64,000 bases of DNA from Myxococcus stipitatus (GTDB lineage: Bacteria; Myxococcota; Myxococcia; Myxococcales; Myxococcaceae), in assembly GCF_037414475.1 (NCBI RefSeq), contig NZ_CP147913.1, positions 6,446,001 to 6,510,000 on the forward strand. Direction: 5' to 3'. Under the pieces are notes generated by a model. It was not told the origin of the DNA and searched no databases. It saw nothing but the letters and a program-made list of their open reading frames with translations. The position numbers and the translations under genes are program-made. Of the stretch, positions 15,949 through 25,300 are shown piece after piece (position 1 is the stretch's first letter; every line of letters begins with the position of its first letter).

Positions 15949-17604
15949 TCAGTGGGCCGCCTCCGGGTGGCCGTACTGCTTGAGCTTCCGGTAGAGCGTG
16001 GCCACGCCGATGTCGAGCTGCTCGGCGGTGCGTGCCCGGTTGCCCGCGTTCTGCGCCAGCACCGCGAGGATGTACTCCTTCTCCATGTCCTCCAGCCGGC
16101 GCGGGTTGCCGCTGGGCACGAGGCTGGGCGGCGCGGCGCGGACCTCCTCGGGCAGGTCCTCGCGCTCCACGCGTGAGCCCTCGCACAGGGCCACCGCGCG
16201 CTCCAGGGCGTTGCCCAACTCGCGCACGTTGCCCGGCCAGCCGTAGCGCAAAAGCTGGTCCGCGGCGTCGGGGGACAGCCCCGCCACCTTGCGGCCCAGC
16301 CGCTCGGCGGCCTCGGCGAGCAGCAGCCGGGCCAGGGGGAGGATGTCCTCGCGGCGCTCGCGCAGGGGCGGGATTCGCAGCTCGATGACGCGCAGCCGGT
16401 AGTAGAGGTCCTGGCGGAAGCGGCCCAGGCGCACCTCCTCGGCGAGGTCCCGGTTGGTGGCGGCGACGACGCGCACATCCACCTTGCGGCTGGTGTTCTC
16501 GCCCACGCGCCTCACCTCCTTCTCCTGGAGCGCGCGCAAGAGCTTGGCCTGCATGGAGGGGGGCACCTCGCCCACTTCGTCCAGGAAGAGGGTGCCTCCG
16601 TGCGCGGCCTCGAAGAGGCCCGGCCTGTCATGGGTCGCGCCGGTGAAGGCGCCGCGCGCATGTCCGAACAGCTCGCTCTCCAGGAGGCTCTCGGTGACGG
16701 CGGCGCAGTTGACGGCGACGAAGGCCTTGTGCGCGCGCGTGGACTCGTCGTGGATGAGGCGGGCGATGCGCTCCTTGCCCACGCCGCTCTCACCGGTGAC
16801 GAGCACCGTGGAGTCCACCTTCGCCGCGCGGCGGCCCAGGTTGATGACCCGCTGCATGGACTCCGCGCGAGCCACCATGCCCGCCGGGTCCTCCGTCACG
16901 CCCGCGCGCGCGAGCGACTGGCGCTTGGCGCGCAGCTTCCGCTCGGCTTGCTTCAGCGCGTCGGTCACCTGCGCGAGCACGCCCTCCATGCACTGGGTTT
17001 CATAGAAGCGCAGCACCTCCTTGCACTCGGTGCTCCACTCCTCCGACGGGCGGCCGACGATGTGGCACGCGGCGTCGCCCTGGCCCACGCAGCGCACCTC
17101 CGTGCAGTAGATTTCGCGGCCGTTGACGTAGCTCATGTAGCCGGACGCGAAGCCCGTGAGGCTCCAGCACACGGGGTGGTCCGCCTGGCCCAGATGCAAG
17201 AGGTGCTGCTCGGCCTCGTACGAGTCGCGCCACTGGGCCTCGGCGAAGGGCTCCGGTCCCTCCTCCGGCTTGCGCTCCACGCGCTCCACTCGAACCTGTC
17301 CCTGCAACGTGTGCAGCCGTCCGCCCGCGCGGCGCCACTGAGACTCGTCCTTCCACGCCACCGCCGACTTCATGGCCTCCGCGGTGCGCCAGCCGTGGGC
17401 GTAGCCCAGCCGCGTGAAGATGCCGCGCGCGGCCGTCATGCCCATCAGCCCCACCAGCTCCTTGCGCAAGAGCCCCAACGCCACCGGGTCCATGAGCAAC
17501 GCCCGCTGCCCCGCGAACTGGATGAGCCCGCCCCCAGGCTCGAAACTCAGCAGCTCCTCCAGCCCCAGCTCGAATTGCCCCGCCAACGGTCCGCTCCCTT
17601 CCAA
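15949..17604 (-). CDS. XylR/DmpR-type sigma-54-dependent activator
   Basis: A 551-residue enhancer-binding protein with an N-terminal XylR_N sensor (about 20-130), a V4R domain (about 140-205, with YCTEVRCVGQGDAACHIVG carrying the cysteine pattern that binds zinc in MopR/PoxR), an about 30-residue linker, the AAA+ domain (about 255-480; GESGVGKE, GAFTGA, DEVGEVP) and a C-terminal Fis-like HTH. Such proteins sense aromatic compounds such as phenols and activate sigma-54 promoters. The start used is TTG at 17604, because the conserved segment ELLSFEPGGGLIQF begins before the next possible start; this is the least certain point. It is divergent from an extradiol dioxygenase gene with a sigma-54-like promoter. 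Confidence 0.9.
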   Translation of the reverse strand: MEGSGPLAGQFELGLEELLSFEPGGGLIQFAGQRALLMDPVALGLLRKELVGLMGMTAARGIFTRLGYAHGWRTAEAMKSAVAWKDESQWRRAGGRLHTLQGQVRVERVERKPEEGPEPFAEAQWRDSYEAEQHLLHLGQADHPVCWSLTGFASGYMSYVNGREIYCTEVRCVGQGDAACHIVGRPSEEWSTECKEVLRFYETQCMEGVLAQVTDALKQAERKLRAKRQSLARAGVTEDPAGMVARAESMQRVINLGRRAAKVDSTVLVTGESGVGKERIARLIHDESTRAHKAFVAVNCAAVTESLLESELFGHARGAFTGATHDRPGLFEAAHGGTLFLDEVGEVPPSMQAKLLRALQEKEVRRVGENTSRKVDVRVVAATNRDLAEEVRLGRFRQDLYYRLRVIELRIPPLRERREDILPLARLLLAEAAERLGRKVAGLSPDAADQLLRYGWPGNVRELGNALERAVALCEGSRVEREDLPEEVRAAPPSLVPSGNPRRLEDMEKEYILAVLAQNAGNRARTAEQLDIGVATLYRKLKQYGHPEAAH

Positions 17605-17613
17605 AGTGATGTT

Positions 17614-17634
17614 ACTCTCTATCGTTTTGAGAGT
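17614..17634. promoter_or_regulatory. Candidate upstream activating site for the XylR-like regulator
   Basis: An inverted repeat ACTCTC-N9-GAGAGT centred at 17624. It lies about 98 bases upstream of the predicted transcription start of the dioxygenase gene and 10 bases upstream of the regulator start, where enhancer-binding proteins commonly bind both to activate the divergent gene and to repress themselves. The arms do not match the Pseudomonas XylR consensus, so binding by this protein is inference from position. Confidence 0.45.
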
Positions 17635-17695
17635 GTTTTTGCATGAACGATGGAGGTGGCTTCGTCATTTCAAGGAGTTGGAGTGTGGAGGACGC

Positions 17696-17711
17696 TGGTC
17701 CTGGGGTTGCA
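17696..17711 (+). promoter_or_regulatory. Sigma-54-like promoter for the dioxygenase gene
   Basis: TGG at 17696-17698, then the TTGCA element at 17707-17711, with exactly GG-N10-GC spacing (17697-17710). The -12 element is a perfect match; the -24 element (TGGTCC) is weaker than TGGCAC. The predicted start near 17722 would leave a leader of only 6 bases before the ATG at 17728, which is unusual and lowers confidence. The facing sigma-54 activator supports it. Confidence 0.55.
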
Positions 17712-17727
17712 GTAGAAGGCGCCCGTC

Positions 17728-18603
17728 ATGGGAGACGGCTTGGACAGACGAGAGGTCCTCCAGGGGGCGGCGGCGGCCGGGGTGGCGGGAGTCCTGGGAG
17801 GAGGTTCAGGAGGCGGCCGGACGAGGGCTCCGGCGCTCTTCGTGTCGCACGGCTCGCCCATGGTGGCGCTGGACGCGGATGCGTATCCGCGCGCGCTGCG
17901 CACGTTCGGGGACGGGGCGGGCAGCGTGAAGGCGCTGGTGGTGGTCTCCGCGCATTGGGAGACACCGGGCGAGGTGCGTGTCACCTCGAGCGCCCAGCCT
18001 CCACTCATCCATGACTTCTACGGTTTCCCGCAGGCGCTGTACCGGCTTCGGTACGGAGCGCCTGGGGCTCCCTCGCTGGCGGCGGATATCGTCTCGCGTT
18101 TGAGTGGCGCCGGGGTGAAGGCTGTCGCGGATGGAGAGCGCGGGTGGGACCACGGTACGTGGATACCGCTGCTTCACATGTTTCCGCAGGCAATGCTCCC
18201 GGTGGTGCAGGTGTCGATGCCGTTGGACGCGAGCCCCGCGGAGGTGGCGAAGCTGGGCGAGGCGCTGCGTCCGTTGCGTGCCGAGGGCGTGCTGTTGATG
18301 GGCAGCGGCGGCATCGTCCACAACTTGCGCCGGGTGAATTTCCACCACAAGGATGCGTCCCCGGAGCCGTGGGCGCAGGCGTTCGACACGTGGGTCGCGG
18401 AGAAGTTGGAGGCGCGCGACTTCACGGGCCTGCAATCATGGTTGGATGCACCGAATGGGAGGCTCGCGCATCCGAGGGCCGAGCATTTGTTGCCGTTGTA
18501 CTTCGTCCTCGGAGCTGCCCTCCCCGAAGACCGCCTCACCCCAGTGTTCGAGGGCTTCCATCACGGAACCTTGTCGATGCGCAGCTTCGCGCTGCGCGCC
18601 TGA
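17728..18603 (+). CDS. DODA-type extradiol aromatic-ring-opening dioxygenase with Tat-like leader
   Basis: A 291-residue LigB/DODA-class non-heme iron or zinc enzyme that cleaves catecholic rings, in the family of YgiD/4,5-DOPA dioxygenase. Metal-site residues are visible in FVSHGSPM (about 40-47), VVSAHWE (about 72-78), GWDHGTW (about 140) and LMGSGGIVHNL (about 190). The N-terminus DRREVLQGAAAAGVAGVLGG has a twin Arg followed by a hydrophobic stretch, so the protein may be exported by Tat; most relatives are cytosolic, so the leader is unusual. AGAAGG lies 8 bases before the ATG. The neighbour regulator and sigma-54-like promoter suggest induction by an aromatic compound. Confidence 0.88.
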   Translation: MGDGLDRREVLQGAAAAGVAGVLGGGSGGGRTRAPALFVSHGSPMVALDADAYPRALRTFGDGAGSVKALVVVSAHWETPGEVRVTSSAQPPLIHDFYGFPQALYRLRYGAPGAPSLAADIVSRLSGAGVKAVADGERGWDHGTWIPLLHMFPQAMLPVVQVSMPLDASPAEVAKLGEALRPLRAEGVLLMGSGGIVHNLRRVNFHHKDASPEPWAQAFDTWVAEKLEARDFTGLQSWLDAPNGRLAHPRAEHLLPLYFVLGAALPEDRLTPVFEGFHHGTLSMRSFALRA

Positions 18604-18633
18604 ACCCCGTAGTCCATCGAGGAGCACACCCCT

Positions 18634-19248
18634 ATGAAGACGACCCTGAAGAGCGCGATTGCCGTGTTGGTGGCCCTGCCGTCCATGGCCCTGGCCTCCA
18701 CCTGGACGGTGGACCCGGCCCACTCCAGCGCGGAGTTTTCCGTCAAGCACATGATGGTGACGAACGTGAAGGGCTCGTTCAACATCAAGGACGGCACGGT
18801 GAACCTGGACGACAAGGACGTCACCAAGTCCACCGTCGAGGCGACCCTGGACGCGGCGTCGGTGAACACGGCGAACGCCAAGCGCGATGAGCACCTGCGC
18901 GCGCCGGACTTCTTCGACACGGCGAAGTACCCCACCATCACCTTCAAGTCGAAGAAGGTGGAGAAGGCGGGCGAGGGCAAGCTGAAGGTCTCCGGTGACC
19001 TGACCATGCACGGCGTCACCAAGCCGGTCGTCCTGGATGTCACGGGCCCGACGAAGGAGTCCAAGGACCCCTGGGGCAACACCCGCACGGGCGTGGAGGC
19101 GACCACCAAGCTGAACCGCAAGGACTTCGGCCTGACGTACAACACGGCGCTGGAGACGGGCGGCGTGGCGGTGGGCGAGGAGGTCAGCGTGACGCTGGAC
19201 CTGTCCCTGACGAAGAAGGCGGATGCGGCGGCGGCGACGAAGAAGTAA
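18634..19248 (+). CDS. YceI-family periplasmic lipid-binding protein
   Basis: A 204-residue secreted protein with a signal peptide (about 1-21, MKTTLKSAIAVLVALPSMALA). YceI proteins fold as an extended lipocalin-like barrel that binds long isoprenoid chains. Diagnostic segments are WTVDPAHSSAEFSVKHMMV, RDEHLRAPDFFDTAKYPTITF, and GDLTMHGVTKPVVLDV; DPWGNTRTGVEAT is also typical. A GAGGAG ribosome site lies 9 bases before the ATG. It follows the dioxygenase gene by 30 bases and may share its transcript. A strong hairpin follows. Confidence 0.93.
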   Translation: MKTTLKSAIAVLVALPSMALASTWTVDPAHSSAEFSVKHMMVTNVKGSFNIKDGTVNLDDKDVTKSTVEATLDAASVNTANAKRDEHLRAPDFFDTAKYPTITFKSKKVEKAGEGKLKVSGDLTMHGVTKPVVLDVTGPTKESKDPWGNTRTGVEATTKLNRKDFGLTYNTALETGGVAVGEEVSVTLDLSLTKKADAAAATKK

Positions 19249-19272
19249 TCGTCGTTTCCAGCATGGAATGAC

Positions 19273-19305
19273 AGAGGGGCTCCCCACGGTGGTGGGGGCC
19301 CCTCT
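19273..19305. terminator. Strong bidirectional hairpin between yceI-like gene and the giant gene
   Basis: AGAGGGGC at 19273-19280 pairs perfectly with GCCCCTCT at 19298-19305; inside it CCCCAC pairs with GTGGGG, with a single unpaired T and a GGTG loop. The 14-base-pair stem lies 24 bases after the YceI stop and 29 bases from the stop of the convergent giant gene, so it can terminate both. Confidence 0.8.
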
Positions 19306-19334
19306 TGTCGTTCAGGGCTTCGGGTGTTGGCGCT

Positions 19335-22300
19335 TCAGCCTTCCGTCACGGCCTGGACGCTGGCGCGGTAGATGAAGATGCGCGGCGTGTTGGTGCGCTG
19401 GTCGGCGGGGACGACGAAGAAGCCGGGGGTGCTGCTCTTGAAGTCCTGGGAGAAGCCGGCGACCTGGCGGCCGTCGTTGAAGGTGACGCGAATCTTCTGA
19501 CCTTCCGCGGGGGGATGGCGGGTGCCCGCGGGGACGACGAAGAAGATGGCCTTGAGGCGCTTGCCGGGGATGGGCTCCGCGGCGAAGCCGCTCTGCTGCT
19601 CCAGGAGGATGACCTCATCGAGCAGGTCGGCGTCGCGGATGGTGCCGCGTTTCACCTGGCCCTCGACGGTGTGGATGATGACCTTGTGTTCGCCCTCGAC
19701 GAAGGAGGAGGTGCCCATGGGGGGCTCCGCCTCGAAGAGTGGCTCGAGTTGAGCGGCGGCGAGTGGCGGTGGGGGAGGCGCGGAGGGGCGCAGCGCGGCG
19801 CTCATGGCCGCCGCGGAGATGGCGGTGGCGGTGCGCGGAGGCGGCGCGGCTTCGGGCTCGGCGGCTTCTTCCACCAGTTCGATTTCGGCGAGCTCCTGCT
19901 CGGGTTCGGGCTCGAACTCGACGGCGACTTCCTCTTCCATGAGAGGGGAGAGGGGCGGCGTTGAGAGCACGGGGCTCGGGGTGGGGGCGGAGTAGTCCTT
20001 CCCGGGGATGCCGAACGGGCTGCTGTCCCTGGAGTGCCAGGGCGTGGTCTGGGGCGGAGGCTCCTCGGCCCAGGCCACTTCCTCTTCGACCTGGATGGGC
20101 TCGGCGGGGGCCTGCTCCTCGGTGGAGAGCTCGAGCGTCGGCTCCACGTCGATGGACGGGCTGCTCCACTCGGGCTGAAGCTCCACGGGGGCCGAGGTCT
20201 CGGCGCCGGGAGTGGCCCACTCGGACTGGACCGCGTCGGCGGGGAGCTCCTCGGCGGCCCATTCGGACTGAGTGGCTTCGGCCACGGGCGCGCTTGTGGT
20301 GGCCCACTCGGACTGGACCGCGTCAGCGGGGAGCTCTTCCGCGGCCCATTCGGACTGAGTGGCATCAGTCATGGGCGTGCTTGTTGCCGCCCACTCGGAC
20401 TGACTTGCACCAGTCGCAGGAGTGCTCGAGGAGTCCCACTCGGACTGGACTGCGTCGGCGGGGAGCTCCTCGGCGGCCCATTCGGACTGACTTGCACCAG
20501 TCGTAGGAGTGCTCGAAGAGGCCCACTCGGACTGGACCGCGTCGGCGGGGAGTTCCTCGGCGGCCCATTCGGACTGAGCGGCTTCGGCCACGGGCGTGCT
20601 CGAGGAGGCCCACTCGGACTGGACCGCATCGGCGGGGAGTTCCTCGGTGGCTGCCCACTCGGGCTGCGCGGCGCCAGACGCGGATGCATCCGTGGTGACG
20701 GCCCACTCCGGCTGCGCCGTGTCGGCGGAAAACGCTTCGGACGTGGCCGACCATTCGGGCTGCGCCGTGATGGATGCAGGCGTGCTCGCGTTGGAGGTCC
20801 ACTCCGGCTGGGCCGCGCCGGTGGGGAGTTCATTCGTCGTGGCCGACCAGTCGGACTGCGTGGCCCCAGATGCGACTGCTCCTGGCGTGGTCTCCCATTC
20901 GGGCTGGACCGCATCGGCGGGAAGTTCCTCGGCCGTGGCGGACCACTCGGGCTGCGTGGAGCCAGACTCCGATGCGCTCGATGCGGAGGTCCATTCCGGT
21001 TGAATGGCCTCGACGGGGAGCTCTTCGACCGTGGCGGACCACTCGGGCTGCGCGGCGGCGGACGCAGGCTCGTTTGGCGTAGTGCTCCACTCAGTCTGAA
21101 CCGCGTCAGCGGGGAGTTCCTCGACGGTGGCGGACCACTCGGGCTGAGCTGTGGTGGACGCGGGCTCGTTCGCCGTCGTGCTCCATTCCGCTTGGATTGC
21201 GTCAGCGGGGAGTTCCTCGACGGTGGCGGACCACTCGGGCTGAGCCGTGGTGGACGCGGGCTCGTTCGTCGTCGTGTTCCATTCCGCTTGAACTGCGTCA
21301 GCGGGGAGTTCCTCGGCCGTAGCAGCCCACTCAGGCTGAGCTGTGGCGGACGAGGTCTCGTTTGTCGTTGCGCTCCACTCCGCCTGAACGGCATCGGCTG
21401 GGAGCTCCTCGACCGTTGCGGACCACTCGGGCTGCGCGTCGGCGGACGCGTTTGACGTTGCCCCCCACTCAGCCTGAACGGCATCGGCTGGGAGTTCCTC
21501 GGCCGTGGCGGACCACTCGGGCTGGGCGGCGGCGGACGCGTCCGACGTTGCACCCCACTCAGCCTGAACGGCATCGGCAGGGAGTTCCTCGGCCGTGGCG
21601 GACCACTCGGTCTGGGCGGTGCTGGCTACAGGAGTGCCTTCGTTGGCGGCCCACTCAGGTTGAGCAGCGTCAGCGGGGAGTTCTTCGACCGTGGCGGACC
21701 ACTCGGGCTGCGCGACGGCAGCCACGGGCTCGTTTGTCGTTGTGCCCCACTCAGCCTGCGCGGCATCAGCGGGGAGCTCTTCGACGGTGGCGGACCATTC
21801 GGGTTGCGCGGCGCTGGTTCCAGGCGTGGCTTCGGTGGCGGCCCACTCAGACTGAACGGCATCGGCGGGGAGTTCTTCGACCGTGGCGGACCACTCGGGC
21901 TGAGCCGTGGTCGACGCGGGCTCGGCCGTGGACGTGCTCCACTCAGCCTGAACAGCATCGGCAGGGAGCTCTTCGACGGTGGCGGACCACTCGGGTTGAG
22001 CGGCGGACGTGGGATCGTTCGCCGTCGTGTTCCATTCCGTTTGGACTGCGTCGGCGGGAAGTTCCTCGGTCGTAGCAGTCCACTCAGGCTGAGCGGTGGT
22101 GGACGCAGGCTCGTTCGACGAAGCACTCCATTCCGATTGGACTGCATCGGCGGGAAGCTCTTCTGCGGGCAGAGTGGCTGCGGACGTGGTTGCCGTGGAA
22201 GACCACTCGCCCTGAATCGTATCGACCGGGACTTCTTCTGCTGAGGCAGCCCATTCGGGCTGAGCAGAGCCAATGACAGGCTCGTTCGCGTTGGCCGCCC

Positions 22301-25300
22301 ACTCAGACTGAACCGCGTCGGCGGGAAGCTCCTCGACCGTGGCGGACCACTCGGGCTGCGCGGCGCTGGTTGCAGGCGTGCCTTCGGTGGCGGCCCACTC
22401 AGACTGAACGGCATCGGCGGGAAGTTCCTCGACCGTCGCGCTCCACTCAGACTGTGTGGTGCCAGCGGCAGTCGGGCTCTCAGTGGCAGACCACTCCGTT
22501 TGAACCGCATCGGCGGGAATCACTTCGGACGTCGCGGACCACTCGGGCTGAGCGGTCGCGGACGCGGTCGTACTTGTGTCGGGCGCCCATTCCGCCTGAA
22601 TGGCATCAGCAGGAAGCTCTTCGGCCGTGGCGCTCCACTCGGGCTGTGCTGATCCGGATGCTGGCGTGTTTGTGTCAGGCGCCCACTCCGCCTGAACGGC
22701 ATCGGCAGGGAGTTCCTCTGCCGTAGCCGACCACTCCGGTTGCGCCTCTCCAGCAACGGGCGCGCTCTCGGTTGTCGCCCACTCCGCCTGAACGGCATCG
22801 GCAGGGAGTTCTTCTGCCGTAGCCGACCACTCCGGTTGCGCCTCACCAGTAACGGGCGCGCCCTCGGTGGTTGCCCACTCCGACTGAACCGCATCGGCAG
22901 GGAGCTCTTCTGCCGTAGCAGACCACTCCGATGGCGCTTCACCGGAAACCGGCGAGCCGTCGGGGGGCGCCCACTCCGCCTGAACCGCATCGGCGGGGAG
23001 TTCTTCTGCCGTGGCAGACCACTCCGGTTGCGCTTCACCAGAAACCGGCGCGCTCTCGGTAGTCGCCCATCCCGTTTGGACCGCGTCGGCGGGAAGTGCC
23101 TCGGCGGTGACAGCCGATTCGGGCTGCGCCTCGCCAGACACGGACTCGCTCGCGGATGCAGTCCACTCCGCCTGGGCCGCATCGGCAGGAAGCTCTTCGG
23201 CCGTGGCGGACCACTCGGGCTGCGTCGCGGAGTTATCGCTCGCGGGCGTCGCCCACTCCGCCTGAACTGCGTCAGCAGGAAGCTCTTCGGCCGTGGTGGA
23301 CCACTCAGGCTGAGTCGCGGAGTTATCGCTCGCGGGCGTCGCCCACTCCGCCTGAACAGCATCGGCAGGAAGCTCTTCGGCCGTCGTGGACCACTCAGGC
23401 TGAGTCGCGGAGTTATCGCTCGCGGGCGTCGCCCACTCCGCCTGAACTGCGTCAGCAGGAAGGTCTTCGGCCGTGGCGGACCACTCAGGCTGCGTCGCGG
23501 TGGTGGTGTCGCTCGTGGGCGCAGTCCACTCCGCCTGAACAGCATCGGCGGGGAGTTCCTCGGCTGTGGCGGACCACTCGGACTGCGCCGCGTCGGAGGC
23601 CTGTGCGGCAGGCGTCGCGTCAGCGCTCCATTCCGTCTGCACCGCGTCGGAAGACAGCTCCTCCGTCGCGGCCCACTCCGCCTGCGCAGTGCCCTCGTGG
23701 GCTGGCTCGCTCGTGGACGCCGTCGCCCACTCGGTCGAAGCCACCGCGCCGCTCTCCGTCGCGGGCGTCGCCTGCGCGGTCTCGCTCGACGCTGAAGCCC
23801 ACTCGGGCTGGAGCTCGATGACGTCGGGGCTCGCTAGCGCGGCGGTCTCACTCCACTCCGAAGCTCCCGCCGTGGACGCGTCCGTCGTGGCTGCCCACTC
23901 GGATTGCTCTTCGAGGGCCGCCGCATCCTCGGTCGCCGCGGATTGCTCCGAGGAGACCATTCCCGCGCTGCTCGCGAGCGGCTCCAACCCACCCGACTGC
24001 GCACTCCAGTCGCCATCACCGGAGCCCTCGAGCGAAAGCTCCATCCCACGATCATTCGACCCGGAGAACTGCCCCGCATCGAGGAAGTCACCCGCCGTCG
24101 CGAGGGGCACCGCATCCTCGGGACTGCCACTCAGGTCGAACGTCTCGGCCGAAGCCTGGACCCCCACTTCCGGAATTGCCGCCGCATCCGTGTCGACCTC
24201 GACGGTATCGGCCTGGAGATCCGGCCCGACACGCACGGAACGAATCTCCAACGAGGGCACCGTGTCGGCGTTGAACGGTGACGCCTCCGTCCGCGGACTC
24301 TCCTCCGCGCTCAGGTCCGCCACTTCGAAGGTCGGCGTCTCACCCGCGGCCACCGGCTCGGCGCTCGGGTGCTCCTCGGGCGCCGACTCCGTGTCCAGCA
24401 CCGCCGCGGAAGGCTCCGGTGTGAACTCGGTCTCCATGGACGCCGTCCACGCATCGGCCTCCATCGAATCCGCATGCTGCATCTCAAGCGTGCCGGTCGA
24501 CGCCGCGACACTCGAATCCAGACCCGACGCGCTCACGTCGGCACTGTCGAGAGCAATCTCCTCGACCGCGGCATCCTCGGTGACACCCGCAGACTCGACC
24601 GCCAGTCCCTCGCCGCTCGACTCCGGAGCCACGGGATCGAGCATGTCCGACGCATCGAGCGCGAGCTCCGCGCCACCCGTCGGCAACTGCTCCACCACCG
24701 CCGAATCATCGGTGAGCACCGCCGCGTCCTGCCCCACCGAGTCCGCACGGGCCATCGTGCCCGTGTCATGCGCGGTGAAGTCGAACTCCTCACCGGAGTC
24801 CTGTGCACTCGAGACGCCCTCGTCCGAATCGAGCGAGACCGCCTCCATCGCCCCGACGTCGATGACGTCATCCGCGTCGGCGATCTCCTCCGCCGAGGAC
24901 TCGACGGGATCCACCGCGAGCGGCGCGGAAGCCCACGCATCATCCATGGGCGCGGGAGTGTGCTCCTCTGCCAGCACCGGCTCGCTCTCGGCGGACGCGT
25001 CGAGCAACTCGACCTCCGACGACGGAACCTCCAGCTCGGACTCGGAAGGCGAAGCCTCGAGCACGGAATCCGAGGCATCCACCGGCGCGGATTCGACCTC
25101 CAGGGAGAGGTCGGCGAAGGACGCCTCGAGCGAAGCCTCCGGCTCGCGAGCCGTGGCCACGGGCTCCACCTGCGAATCGAGCTCCCCGAAGTCCTCTTCC
25201 GGCGCCACCGGTTCGGCGTCCGGCTCCGGCGACACCGCGTCGAACGACGCGGAATCGAGCATCCCGGAGTCACCCCCCAGGGGCTCCGAGCCCTCCAGGT

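Noticed and set aside
20160-23930. Regular repeats that could suggest a CRISPR array
   Set aside because: Units are coding, keep reading frame, vary between copies and have no spacer pattern.
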